Of a DNA stretch of 64,000 bases, positions 35,286-43,335 are shown in pieces; positions within the stretch are counted from its first letter, which is position 1; every line of letters starts with the position of its first letter. A model generated the notes under the pieces. That model saw only the letters and a program-made list of their open reading frames with translations. It was not told where the DNA came from and searched no databases. This stretch comes from Nocardia sp. BMG51109 (GTDB lineage Bacteria; Actinomycetota; Actinomycetes; Mycobacteriales; Mycobacteriaceae). A program made the translations under genes and the position numbers. The DNA lies in NCBI RefSeq assembly GCF_000526215.1, contig NZ_JAFQ01000004.1, positions 5,952,001 to 6,016,000 on the forward strand. The letters are read 5' to 3'.

Positions 35286-36092
35286 TCAGATCCGCTTGTT
35301 CGTCCCGGACTGCATGGCCAGCCGGGCGCCGGTGGGCGAGGCGTTCACCACGCCGTTGTCGAATCGCTCCAGGACCAGCGCCTGGGTGGCGGCGAGGTGG
35401 GTGCGGTACAGCTGCTCGGCAGGGCCGGCGCGGCCCGCCGCGATGTCCTTGACCAGCCGGCGGTGGGTGCGCACGGCCTCGGCCGCCTCGTCGGGCGAGG
35501 GGTACTCGCCACGCCGGGTCAGCACCTCCGCCCACGCCTCCTCCTGCGCCGACCACAGCGCGACCAGCGAACTGACCACGTAGCGGACGGTGAGGTTCGG
35601 GGTGAACGAGACGATGAGATCGTGGAATTCGCGGGCGGTGTGGGTGAAGGCCATGCCGTCGTCGACCAGTTCGGCCGACTTGTCGACGTTCTCGGTCAGC
35701 GCGGGGACGACGGTCTCGGCGCGGTCGGGCCGGGTGGCGCATGCGGCGGCGCACAGCGGTTCCAGCATGCGCAGCCCCGCGGCCAGGTCGCCGAGGGTCA
35801 CGCGGGCGCCCTGCAGGGCGAGCCCGAGGTGATACGCTGCCGACATCTCGTCGGGGCGATGCACCTCGGCGCCGCCGACGTTGCCGCGCCGGACGGTGAC
35901 CAGGCCCTCGGTCTCCAGGATGCGCAGCGCCTCGCGAATCGAGGGGTAGCTGACGCCGAAATCCTGCACCAACTGGTCCTGAGTGGGGAGCCGGTAGTCC
36001 TCCTCGCCGGCCAGGATGCGTGAGCGCAGTTCGGCCGCAACGGTTTCGGCGATCCGGCGTTGCGGCACCCGGCCGCGCTTGGGTGCCGTCAC
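35286..36092 (-). CDS. GntR family regulator, FadR/FCD subfamily
   Basis: This 268-residue protein has an N-terminal winged helix (LPTQDQLVQDFGVSYPSIRE, then EALRILETEGLVTVRRGNVG) and an all-helical C-terminal FCD ligand domain (about 95-245). FCD regulators bind carboxylates or acyl-CoAs and lose DNA on ligand binding. GTG 36092 is the start. The element at 36176-36203 lies 84 bases above it and an identical copy lies beyond its 3' end, so it probably controls itself and both flanking operons. Confidence 0.9.
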   Translation of the reverse strand: MTAPKRGRVPQRRIAETVAAELRSRILAGEEDYRLPTQDQLVQDFGVSYPSIREALRILETEGLVTVRRGNVGGAEVHRPDEMSAAYHLGLALQGARVTLGDLAAGLRMLEPLCAAACATRPDRAETVVPALTENVDKSAELVDDGMAFTHTAREFHDLIVSFTPNLTVRYVVSSLVALWSAQEEAWAEVLTRRGEYPSPDEAAEAVRTHRRLVKDIAAGRAGPAEQLYRTHLAATQALVLERFDNGVVNASPTGARLAMQSGTNKRI

Positions 36093-36175
36093 CGCACTCG
36101 CCCGGGGGTTGTCCTCACGCGCGCCGCCTTTCCCTCATGGCGGCAGTCTAGCCAACCGCAGGCTGACCGTACAAA

Positions 36176-36203
36176 TATTGCTATCCTTATGAGGATTGAA
36201 GTA
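36176..36203. promoter_or_regulatory. Candidate GntR operator, copy 2
   Basis: This is an exact reverse-complement copy of 34885-34912, with core ATCCT-TATG-AGGAT at 36183-36196. It ends 10 bases before the ATG of the acyl-CoA dehydrogenase gene and lies in the divergent promoter with the GntR gene. Its position over the start region suggests repression by blocking polymerase or a very short leader. Confidence 0.75.
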
Positions 36204-36213
36204 CTGTGCGGCA

Positions 36214-37383
36214 ATGGACTTCACGATGGGTGAGTCCGCCGCGAAGCTTCGGGGCGAGCTGCGGCGGCTGATAGCCGAGGAGGTCCCCGCCGACTATCTC
36301 GGCGCGTTCACCGACGATCCCGCGGATCTCGCTGTCGCTCAGCGGTTCTGCCGGATGCTCGCCGAACGCGGCCTGCTCTGCGCGGCCTGGCCGGAGGAGT
36401 TCGGCGGCCGCGGGGCCTCGATCTGGGAACAGACGGTCGTGCGCGAGGAGATGTGGGCGCATCACGAACCTCGGGGCGCGCAGTACATGGGCGTCAACTG
36501 GGTGGGCCCGACGATCATGCGGCACGGCACGCCCGAACAGCAGCGCAAGCACCTGCCGCCGATCGCGCGCGGCGAGGTGATCTGGTGCCAGGGCTTCAGC
36601 GAGCCGGATTCGGGATCGGATCTGGCGTCGCTGCGCACCGCCGCGCGCCGCGACGGCGACGGGTGGCGCATCTCGGGGCAGAAGATCTGGACCTCCTACG
36701 CCGGCATGGCGCAATGGTGCTTCCTGCTCGCGCGCACCTCGTCGGAGGGGCGGAAACAGCAGGGGCTCACCGTATTCCTGGTCCCGATGTCCGATCCCGG
36801 AATCGAGGTCCGGCCGATCCGGTCGATGCTCGGGCCGCACCATCTCAACGAGGTCTTCTTCGACGGCGTGCGCGCGACCGAGGCCGATGTCCTCGGCGAG
36901 GTCGACGAGGGCTGGTCGGTGGTGGGGGAGGTGCTGGCATTCGAACGGGTCGGCATCGCCCGCTACGCCCGCTGCGAGCGGCTGCTGCGGGCGGCGCCGG
37001 AGGTGCTGGGCCCGCGCTGGGAGACCTTGCCCGCCGAACTGCGTTCTCGCTGGGTGCGGGCGCTGACCAAGGCCCGGCGGGCCCGGCTGCTCGCCTACCA
37101 GGTGGTGTCCATGCAGAGCACCGGCCAGGTCGCACCCGGCGATGCCGCCGCCTACCGCATCGCGGTGACCCGCCTGGACCAGGAGAGCGCGAGCGTACTC
37201 ACCGAACTGGCCGGCTTCGTTACGGAAGACGGTGCGGCACAACGACGATTCCGGCGTGCGGTGGACGACCACTGGCGCTACGCGAACGCCGCCACGGTCG
37301 CCTCGGGCAGCATCGAGATCCAGCAGATCCTGCTGGCGCGTGCGCTGCTGGGTAATCGGCGCAGGCCAGGGGAGGCGGCGTGA
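36214..37383 (+). CDS. Acyl-CoA dehydrogenase, alpha-type (FadE-like)
   Basis: This 389-residue acyl-CoA dehydrogenase has CQGFSEPDSGSDLASL, GQKIWTSYAG and the C-terminal ATVASGSIEIQQILLARALL, with Glu in the catalytic position. ATG 36214 is chosen; no good Shine-Dalgarno lies at the normal distance, so a short or leaderless mRNA is likely, and ATG 36226 is an alternative. It is the first gene of the GntR-controlled plus operon. The gene at 37693 is its probable non-catalytic partner. Confidence 0.87.
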   Translation: MDFTMGESAAKLRGELRRLIAEEVPADYLGAFTDDPADLAVAQRFCRMLAERGLLCAAWPEEFGGRGASIWEQTVVREEMWAHHEPRGAQYMGVNWVGPTIMRHGTPEQQRKHLPPIARGEVIWCQGFSEPDSGSDLASLRTAARRDGDGWRISGQKIWTSYAGMAQWCFLLARTSSEGRKQQGLTVFLVPMSDPGIEVRPIRSMLGPHHLNEVFFDGVRATEADVLGEVDEGWSVVGEVLAFERVGIARYARCERLLRAAPEVLGPRWETLPAELRSRWVRALTKARRARLLAYQVVSMQSTGQVAPGDAAAYRIAVTRLDQESASVLTELAGFVTEDGAAQRRFRRAVDDHWRYANAATVASGSIEIQQILLARALLGNRRRPGEAA

Positions 37384-37692
37384 ACCCGGCTGTGCGAGGT
37401 GGCGGGCGCGGGCCGAAGGGGCAGCGGTCGTGGCGCGGCGATGCGTCGCCGGTCGAGACGCCGGGTCCGCCCGGGGTGCGCGGCCCTGTAGCGCTCGGTG
37501 ACACGGCGGAACCGCATGCGGCGGTGCGCGTCGACACCGGGGTGCTGCGGCCGGCCGAACGGGGGCCTGCGGCTTCGGTGCTGCCTGCGCTGGGCATGCT
37601 TCGTACCTGCGGCCAGGAATCGCGATGTGCGGCCGTTGGGCGGAGAACCTCTGCCGAGCTGCCGCGCGGTGCGTGATGAGGAGGGTGTTCCG
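37384..37692 (+). other. 309-base gap with a doubtful 98-codon ORF
   Basis: The two dehydrogenase genes of this pair are unusually far apart. An open frame (37380-37676) starts at a GTG overlapping the upstream stop, and its codons are GC-rich in third position. The product is a Gly/Pro/Arg-rich chain with no recognisable motif. It may be a diverged remnant or non-coding spacer. The next gene has GAGGAGGG upstream at about 37677-37684. Confidence 0.25.
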
Positions 37693-38667
37693 ATGACTAC
37701 CGCAGAGTTTGTGTCCGGGCACGAGATGCGTATCGAGTTGTCCGGCGAGGCACTGGAATTCGGGAATCAGGTGCGCCGGGCGTTGCAGGCGGCCGGGGGC
37801 GACGAACTGGTGCAGGCGGCCGAGCGCGAGCCGGAGCGGCGTGAGTCGCTGGTGGCGCCCGTGCTCGGGGCGCTCGGGGCCTGGGAGCTGCGGCCGCGGC
37901 ACGACGGCGAGGAACTCGAGGCGGCCGCGGCGCTGTGCCGGAGTGCGGGGTACTGGGCGGCACCGTATCCGGTGGCGGAGAGGCTGGCCCGGCCCGTCGA
38001 TCCGGATGTGGACGGGCTGCTGGTGGTGTCCGGCGACGAGCCCGCTGCGGCCGTCGCGGGGCTCGATCTGCGCTGGGCGGCAGTGGCTTTCGATGGTTCT
38101 CGCGGTGCGGTGACCGTCCGGCCGCCGGTCGGGTCGGCGCGTTCGTCGGCCTTCGTGACACGTGTGGACGTGCGGCCACTGGACGACGACGGTGCCGCCG
38201 ATCTCGCTCTCGCCCTGGTACTTCCGTGCTGGACCCTGCTCGGCATGCTGGATCGCGCGATCGAACTCGCCCGCGATCATGTGCTGGTGCGCGAGCAGTT
38301 CGGCAGGCCGCTGTCGGAGTTCCAGTCGGTGCAGTTCCAGCTGACCGATGCCGAGGTGGAGCGCCGCGGCGCGGACATGCTCGCCCGATACGCGCTGTGG
38401 AGCATCCAGTCCGGCCGCGACGATGCGCTGATCGACGCGCTGTCGCTGCGGTCGGCGACGCTGGCGGCTGCCGAGACGGTCTTCCGGATCGCGCACCAAC
38501 TGCACGGCGCCACCGGCTTCTGCGACGAATCCCCGCTGTCCTGGCTGTCGCGCTACAGCCTCCCGCTGCGCCGGCTCCCGCTGGGAGCGGCCGGCACCGA
38601 CGAACTGCTGGCCGGCCTGGCGGGCCGGGACGGCCTGGCCGGGTTGTTCGATCCGGACGGGGCGTGA
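37693..38667 (+). CDS. Acyl-CoA dehydrogenase, beta-type partner subunit (FadE-like)
   Basis: This 324-residue protein has a reduced N-terminal lobe (LGALGAWELRPRHDGEELEA) and the C-terminal VREQFGRPLSEFQSVQFQ and HQLHGATGFCDESPLSWL. It lacks the GGTSEIQ-type segment. This matches the non-catalytic half of heteromeric dehydrogenases, partner of the enzyme at 36214. ATG 37693 follows a purine-rich ribosome binding site. Confidence 0.82.
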   Translation: MTTAEFVSGHEMRIELSGEALEFGNQVRRALQAAGGDELVQAAEREPERRESLVAPVLGALGAWELRPRHDGEELEAAAALCRSAGYWAAPYPVAERLARPVDPDVDGLLVVSGDEPAAAVAGLDLRWAAVAFDGSRGAVTVRPPVGSARSSAFVTRVDVRPLDDDGAADLALALVLPCWTLLGMLDRAIELARDHVLVREQFGRPLSEFQSVQFQLTDAEVERRGADMLARYALWSIQSGRDDALIDALSLRSATLAAAETVFRIAHQLHGATGFCDESPLSWLSRYSLPLRRLPLGAAGTDELLAGLAGRDGLAGLFDPDGA

Positions 38668-38817
38668 CGGCGATGGATCCTGCGAACGACGCCGGTTCTC
38701 GTCTCGGAACCCGACCGGCCGGAGCGGCAGCTTGCCGGGACGACGGGGCAACGGCACAGCGGGTTGACGGGCAGCGAGCTGCCGGGGCGACGAGGATTGG
38801 TAAGGAGTGTCCGCCGG

Positions 38818-39594
38818 ATGAGCTATGACCTACCCTCCGTGCTCACCGTGAAAGCCGATGGGCCGGTGCGCACCGTGATCATCGATCGGCCCGACGAGCT
38901 GAACGCCGTGAACGCCGATCTGCATCGGGCGCTGGCCCAGGTGTGGCGGCAGCTGGCGGCGGACCGGGAAGCGCGGGTGGTGATCCTGACCGGCGCCGGG
39001 CGGGCGTTCAGTGCCGGTGGGGACCTGGATTGGATCAGTACATTTCCGGAGAACCCGGTCGCGCGGGACGAGAGCATTCGCGAGGGCGCCGAGATCATCG
39101 AGGAGATGCTGCGCTTTCCGCTGCCGGTGATCGCCGCGGTGAACGGTGCGGCCGTCGGGCTCGGCGCCAGCCTGGCGGTGCTGTGCGATGTGGTGCTGAT
39201 GTCCGAGCGGGCGTATCTGGCCGACCCGCACGTCGCGGTCGGGCTGGTCGCCGGGGACGGCGGTGCCGCGTTCTGGCCGCTGCTCACACCGATTCTGCGG
39301 ACCCGCGAGTACCTGTACACCGGCGACCGGATCGACGCCGCCACCGCCGTCGAGGTCGGGCTGGCCAGCCGGATCGTCGCGCCGGACGAATTGCTCGGCG
39401 AGGCAAGGACATTGGCCGACCGGCTGGCCGCGCAGCCGGCGGAGGCGTTGCGCGGCACCAAGCGGGTGGTGAACATGTACCTGTCCCAGGCGCTCGGCGG
39501 TCCGATGCAGGCGGGGTTCGCCGCCGAGGTGGTCACCATGCAGACGCCCGAACATCGGGACCGGTTGCGCGCGTTGCGGGAACGAGCGCGGTGA
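38818..39594 (+). CDS. Enoyl-CoA hydratase/isomerase
   Basis: This 258-residue crotonase-fold protein has DRPDELNAVN, the oxyanion segment AFSAGGDLDW, NGAAVGLGASLAVLCDVV and VGLVAGDGGAAFWPLL. Asp replaces the first catalytic Glu of classical hydratases, so the exact reaction (hydratase, isomerase or hydrolase) is uncertain. ATG 38818 has AAGGAG about 10 bases upstream. Its stop overlaps the GTG of the next gene. Confidence 0.86.
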   Translation: MSYDLPSVLTVKADGPVRTVIIDRPDELNAVNADLHRALAQVWRQLAADREARVVILTGAGRAFSAGGDLDWISTFPENPVARDESIREGAEIIEEMLRFPLPVIAAVNGAAVGLGASLAVLCDVVLMSERAYLADPHVAVGLVAGDGGAAFWPLLTPILRTREYLYTGDRIDAATAVEVGLASRIVAPDELLGEARTLADRLAAQPAEALRGTKRVVNMYLSQALGGPMQAGFAAEVVTMQTPEHRDRLRALRERAR

Positions 39595-40784
39595 CGGGGC
39601 GCGATCTCGCCGAGTTCCGCGCCGAGGTCCGGAACTGGTGCCGCGCGCACGTCCCGGCCGACTGGCGGCATCGGCAGACGGGCGTCCCGGACACGGAATT
39701 CGTTCGCTTCCAACAGGAGTGGTTCCAGGAACTGCGCCGGGCGGGCTACGCGGTACCGCACTGGCCGCGCGAATACGGCGGCGGCATGCCGATCCCGGAG
39801 CAGATCGTGCTGTATCAAGAACTCGCCGCGCACGACGCGCCCCGGCTGGTGCTGGCGTTCGTGTCCGTCCATCACGCGGCGGCGACGCTGCTGGCGGCGG
39901 GCACGCAGGCGCAGCGGCAGCGGCACCTGCCGGCGATCCTCGACGGCGAGCTCTGGGTGCAGGGATTCTCCGAACCGGGCGCGGGCTCCGACCTCGCCGC
40001 GCTGCGCACGAGCGCGCGCCGCGACGGGGACCATTACGTGGTCTCGGGCCAGAAGGTGTGGGCCAGCGGCGCGCAGTACGCCGACTGGTGCCTGCTGCTG
40101 GCCCGCACCGACCCGAAAGCGCCCAAGCGGCACGGGATCTCGTACTTCCTGCTCGATATGCGCAGCCCCGGCATCGAGGTGCGGCCGATCCGGCAGGCGA
40201 CCGGCGAATCGCACTTCTGCGAGATCTTCCTGGATCAGGTGCGGATTCCCGCCGAGCAGTTGATCGGTGCCGAGAACGCCGGGTGGAAGGTGGCGCAGCA
40301 GACGCTGGGCGCCGAACGCGGGCTGACCATGCTGGAACTGGCCGAGCGGCTCGGGAACGCCGGGTTCCGGTGGCTGGCCGAGTGGTGTGCGCAGCCGGGT
40401 GCGGGCGGACGGGCGATCGACGATCCGGTGGTGGCCGACCGCCTGGCCGCGCTGGAGATCGAGATCACCGGTCTGCGCGGGCTGTGCCGGGATCTGGTGG
40501 AGCGGCACGAGGCGGGCAACGCCGGACCGGCGGACGCCTCCATCGTGAAGCTGTACTACAGCGAACTGTTGCAGCGGGTCATGGATTTCGGTGCCGAGGT
40601 GGGCGGCCCGGCCGCGCACGAGGTGTTGCGCAAGCCGATGTCCGGCGGCTGGGAGTCGGGAGCGTGGGTGCTCGACTTCATCGGCTCCTGGGAATGGACC
40701 ATTCCCGGTGGCACCAGCGAGATCCAGCGCACCATCATCGGCGAACGGGGCCTCGGACTGCCCAGGGAACCTGCGGGGACGTGA
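39591..40784 (+). CDS. Acyl-CoA dehydrogenase, alpha-type (FadE-like)
   Basis: This 397-residue acyl-CoA dehydrogenase has VQGFSEPGAGSDLAAL, GQKVWASGAQYADW and the C-terminal WTIPGGTSEIQRTIIGERGL with catalytic Glu. GTG 39591 overlaps the hydratase stop (GTGA), and its own stop overlaps the next ATG (TGATG). The pair with 40784-41911 is the second heteromeric-type pair of this operon. Confidence 0.88.
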   Translation: MTGRDLAEFRAEVRNWCRAHVPADWRHRQTGVPDTEFVRFQQEWFQELRRAGYAVPHWPREYGGGMPIPEQIVLYQELAAHDAPRLVLAFVSVHHAAATLLAAGTQAQRQRHLPAILDGELWVQGFSEPGAGSDLAALRTSARRDGDHYVVSGQKVWASGAQYADWCLLLARTDPKAPKRHGISYFLLDMRSPGIEVRPIRQATGESHFCEIFLDQVRIPAEQLIGAENAGWKVAQQTLGAERGLTMLELAERLGNAGFRWLAEWCAQPGAGGRAIDDPVVADRLAALEIEITGLRGLCRDLVERHEAGNAGPADASIVKLYYSELLQRVMDFGAEVGGPAAHEVLRKPMSGGWESGAWVLDFIGSWEWTIPGGTSEIQRTIIGERGLGLPREPAGT

Positions 40785-41911
40785 TGGACGACGAATTCGG
40801 CGCGATCCATGAGGAACTGCGGTCGGTGGCGCGCGGTCTGCTCGGCAAGGGCGATCACGAGACGGCCGTCGACTGGTCGCAGATCGCCCGGTCCGGGTGG
40901 CTGGGGCTGGAGGCTCCCGCCGAGATCGACGGCGCGGAGGCGACTTTCGCCGAAGCCGCGGTGCTGCTGGAGGAGGTCGGCCGGGCGGCCGCGCGGAGCG
41001 CGTTTCCGGCGGTTGCCGCGCTCGGCCTCGGCGCCCTCGCGATGACCGAACCGGGTGCTCTGCGGGACAGGCTGTTTCGCGAGGCCGTGGCCGGCGATAC
41101 GGTACCCGTCGCCGTGTTGTCGGGGGAGTGGGGCAGAGCGCCTGTGGGCGGCGGTTTCGACGCGGAGCGGGCGGCCGCTCCGACGGACAGGGGGGAGAAG
41201 GATTTTCGTCTCGCGGACGAGGCGGGATCGCTCTCGCTGTCCGGCAGTACGGAATTCGTTCCGGATGCACTGGCCGCTGACCGGCTGCTCGTCCCCGCCC
41301 GTGACCCGGACGGCACGATCGTCCTGGCGGTGGTCGATCCGGGCGCGGAGGGGCTGGCGGTGACGGAGCAGCCCGTGGTCGACGCCACGCGCGGCTTCGG
41401 ACGAGTGGCCGCCCACGGCGTGGCCGTCGAACCGGATGCGGTGCTGCGGTTCTCGGGCGATGCCGCCGCGGCGCTGCGCCGCCTGCACGACCGGGCGGCC
41501 GTGGCGATCGCGTGCGACAGCCTCGGCCTCGGCGCGGCCATGCTGGATGCCACCGTCGAATACGTCCGCGTGCGAGAACAGTTCGGCCGCCAGGTGGGTT
41601 CGTTCCAGGCCGTCAAGCACGCCTGCGCCGACATGCTGGTCCAGGTGACGGTGGCTCGGCGGCTGGTGGACGCTGCCGTCCGCGCACAGGTCGAGCACGC
41701 CCCGGACGCTCCGGTCGCGGCCTCGATGGCCAAGGCGTTCACCACCGACATCGCCGTACAGGTCGCCGGCAAGGCCATGCAACTACACGGCGGCATCGGA
41801 TACACCTGGGAGAGCGGCATTCACGTGTACCTCAAGCGAGCCACCTTGAACCGCTCCCTGTTCGGCACCCCCGCCTATCACCGCGCCCGGTTGGCCACCC
41901 GCTATCGCTGA
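40784..41911 (+). CDS. Acyl-CoA dehydrogenase, beta-type partner subunit (FadE-like)
   Basis: This 375-residue protein has VRVREQFGRQVGSFQAVKH and MQLHGGIGYTWESGIHVYLK, the C-terminal signature of the partner subunit in heteromeric dehydrogenases. The middle domain is poorly conserved. It is the last gene of the GntR-linked operon. ATG 40784 overlaps the stop of its alpha-type partner. Confidence 0.84.
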   Translation: MDDEFGAIHEELRSVARGLLGKGDHETAVDWSQIARSGWLGLEAPAEIDGAEATFAEAAVLLEEVGRAAARSAFPAVAALGLGALAMTEPGALRDRLFREAVAGDTVPVAVLSGEWGRAPVGGGFDAERAAAPTDRGEKDFRLADEAGSLSLSGSTEFVPDALAADRLLVPARDPDGTIVLAVVDPGAEGLAVTEQPVVDATRGFGRVAAHGVAVEPDAVLRFSGDAAAALRRLHDRAAVAIACDSLGLGAAMLDATVEYVRVREQFGRQVGSFQAVKHACADMLVQVTVARRLVDAAVRAQVEHAPDAPVAASMAKAFTTDIAVQVAGKAMQLHGGIGYTWESGIHVYLKRATLNRSLFGTPAYHRARLATRYR

Positions 41912-41932
41912 CCGTCGGACAGTTGCCGCCGA

Positions 41933-42118
41933 TCACTGGCCCCGCCCGGGATCGGACATCGGCAGGTCCACCGCGACGGTCTCGTGCCCTCGGTCGCGGA
42001 GTTCGGCCTCGAGCAGGTGCCAGTCGAATGCGCTTCCGCCGCCTCCGTGAACGAGAGCGAAGGTTGTCGTGCTGCTACGACTACCGGACGTCCGGAAACT
42101 CATCGGCCGCGCCGGCAT
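41933..42118 (-). pseudogene. N-terminal remnant of an alpha/beta hydrolase
   Basis: This 61-codon frame encodes TFALVHGGGGSAFDWHLLE followed by RGHETVAVDLPMSD, the first strand, oxyanion loop and first helix of an EstC-type alpha/beta hydrolase. The protein then stops; the nucleophile elbow and the rest of the roughly 230-residue fold are absent. The break lies just beyond the 3' end of the FadE operon, so the rest was probably lost by deletion. Confidence 0.65.
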
Positions 42119-42140
42119 GCCGGGTGCCGAAGCGCTCGGT

Positions 42141-42548
42141 TCACGCGGTCGGGCGCTGCCGCGTCACCGGTTGGGCGCGTTCGGATTTCGACGTGGACCG
42201 GCGGGCCCGTTTGCCGCGCGCGACCTCCGTCGCGAGGGCGTCGAGCGGCTGGGCGAAGTGCCGCAGTGGGTCGGCCAGCGCGGCGAGCCAGGTGCGGGCC
42301 GTGGCGATTCCGGTGTCGTCGAGGGCGTAGACGCGGCGCGTTCCCTCCGCGTGCACGCCCACCAGGCGCGCCTCGCGGAGCACCTTGAGGTGCTGCGAGA
42401 CGGCCGGCTGGGAGATCTGTGTGTGCCGCCGGACCTCGGCGACGATCGCGCCCGCGCTCTGCTCGCCGCCGGCGAGCAGTTCCAGGATGCCGCGCCGGAC
42501 GGGATCGCCGAGCGCCTGGAAGATCTCGGCGGGACCGGGGTCGTTCAT
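42141..42548 (-). CDS. ArsR family winged-helix repressor
   Basis: This 135-residue protein has an ArsR-type winged helix (EIFQALGDPVRRGILELLAG, then QISQPAVSQHLKVLREA) and a basic tail. The Cys metal-box motifs of metal sensors are absent, which fits the SRPBCC-linked subgroup. ATG 42548 overlaps the SRPBCC stop (ATGA), so the two are coupled. The likely operator is the palindrome at 43222-43239, upstream of the pair. Confidence 0.9.
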   Translation of the reverse strand: MNDPGPAEIFQALGDPVRRGILELLAGGEQSAGAIVAEVRRHTQISQPAVSQHLKVLREARLVGVHAEGTRRVYALDDTGIATARTWLAALADPLRHFAQPLDALATEVARGKRARRSTSKSERAQPVTRQRPTA

Positions 42549-43207
42549 TCGTGCTGCTGGGTCCCATCCTCGGGATTCGTCGTGTAGAAGGCGATTGTCC
42601 GCTCTCCGGCGGCACGGGCGGCGGCCGGGTCGTCGCCGTCGGCCGCGGCTGCGTCGGCCCATCCGGTGCCCGCGACGCGCACGAACGACAGGCCCTCCGG
42701 GGTGAGCGGGAAGTTCAGCCCCGCCTCCGGGTCGACCGGCTCGCCGCTCGCGATGTGCAGCCCGAGCGCCATCAGGGACAGATCCCAGCCGACGCCGACC
42801 GCGCCGGGCCCGTACCGATCCCAGAAGTCCGGAGCGACCGGCGCCTCATGGACCAGTTCCAGTACGGTGCCGTCGTCGGCAGGGGTGAGGGTGACCGCCA
42901 CCCACGACACCTGATCACCCATTTCCCATGTGACAGCGAAACTTTCGGGCGGCTCGCACTGCTCGACCACCCCGCCCGCGTTGCCCTCGGTCTGATAGCG
43001 GCCACCGAGCCGCAGCTCGCCGCTGATCGGTAGAAACCACCGCGGGATCCGCTCGGCATCGGTCAGCGCGTCCCACAGGTCGTCCCGGTCGGTGGGATAG
43101 CTCCGGCGGGCGACCGCGATCCTGGTCGGGGTGTTGTCACGGTGCCCGGTGCGGACCTCGCGGGTAACCAGCCCGGCAACGGCGGCCGGGTCGGTGAGCA
43201 GGGACAT
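42545..43207 (-). CDS. SRPBCC (AHSA1-like) domain protein
   Basis: This 220-residue protein has the START-like/AHSA1 pattern RRSYPTDRDDLWDALTDAER with IPRWFLPISGELRLGGRYQ, ending in a helical C-terminus. Members bind hydrophobic ligands or Hsp90-like partners. ArsR-SRPBCC operons are common in actinobacteria, with the SRPBCC protein taken as the ligand-related partner of the repressor. The start is ATG 43207 with a GGAGGAG ribosome binding site. Confidence 0.88.
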   Translation of the reverse strand: MSLLTDPAAVAGLVTREVRTGHRDNTPTRIAVARRSYPTDRDDLWDALTDAERIPRWFLPISGELRLGGRYQTEGNAGGVVEQCEPPESFAVTWEMGDQVSWVAVTLTPADDGTVLELVHEAPVAPDFWDRYGPGAVGVGWDLSLMALGLHIASGEPVDPEAGLNFPLTPEGLSFVRVAGTGWADAAAADGDDPAAARAAGERTIAFYTTNPEDGTQQHE

Positions 43208-43221
43208 GATCTCCTCCTTCT

Positions 43222-43239
43222 ATAAGTTAGGACTTATAT
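43222..43239. promoter_or_regulatory. ArsR-type operator palindrome
   Basis: TATAAGT-TAGG-ACTTATA is a perfect 7-base-arm inverted repeat, 15 bases upstream of the SRPBCC start. It is AT-rich in a GC-rich background and the size is typical for ArsR dimers. It most likely mediates autorepression of the SRPBCC-ArsR operon. Confidence 0.75.
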
Positions 43240-43335
43240 TAAAGGGTACACCGTCCGATGACCGGCGACATTCCCCGCCTCACCGCCGACTGACCGGTAG
43301 TTCCCTTTTGTCCAAGCGTCGGGATCGGCCGTTGC

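Noticed and set aside
42100..42615. 171-codon minus-strand frame over the ArsR gene
   Set aside because: It is a shifted frame of the ArsR/SRPBCC overlap; the ArsR HTH is in the other frame.
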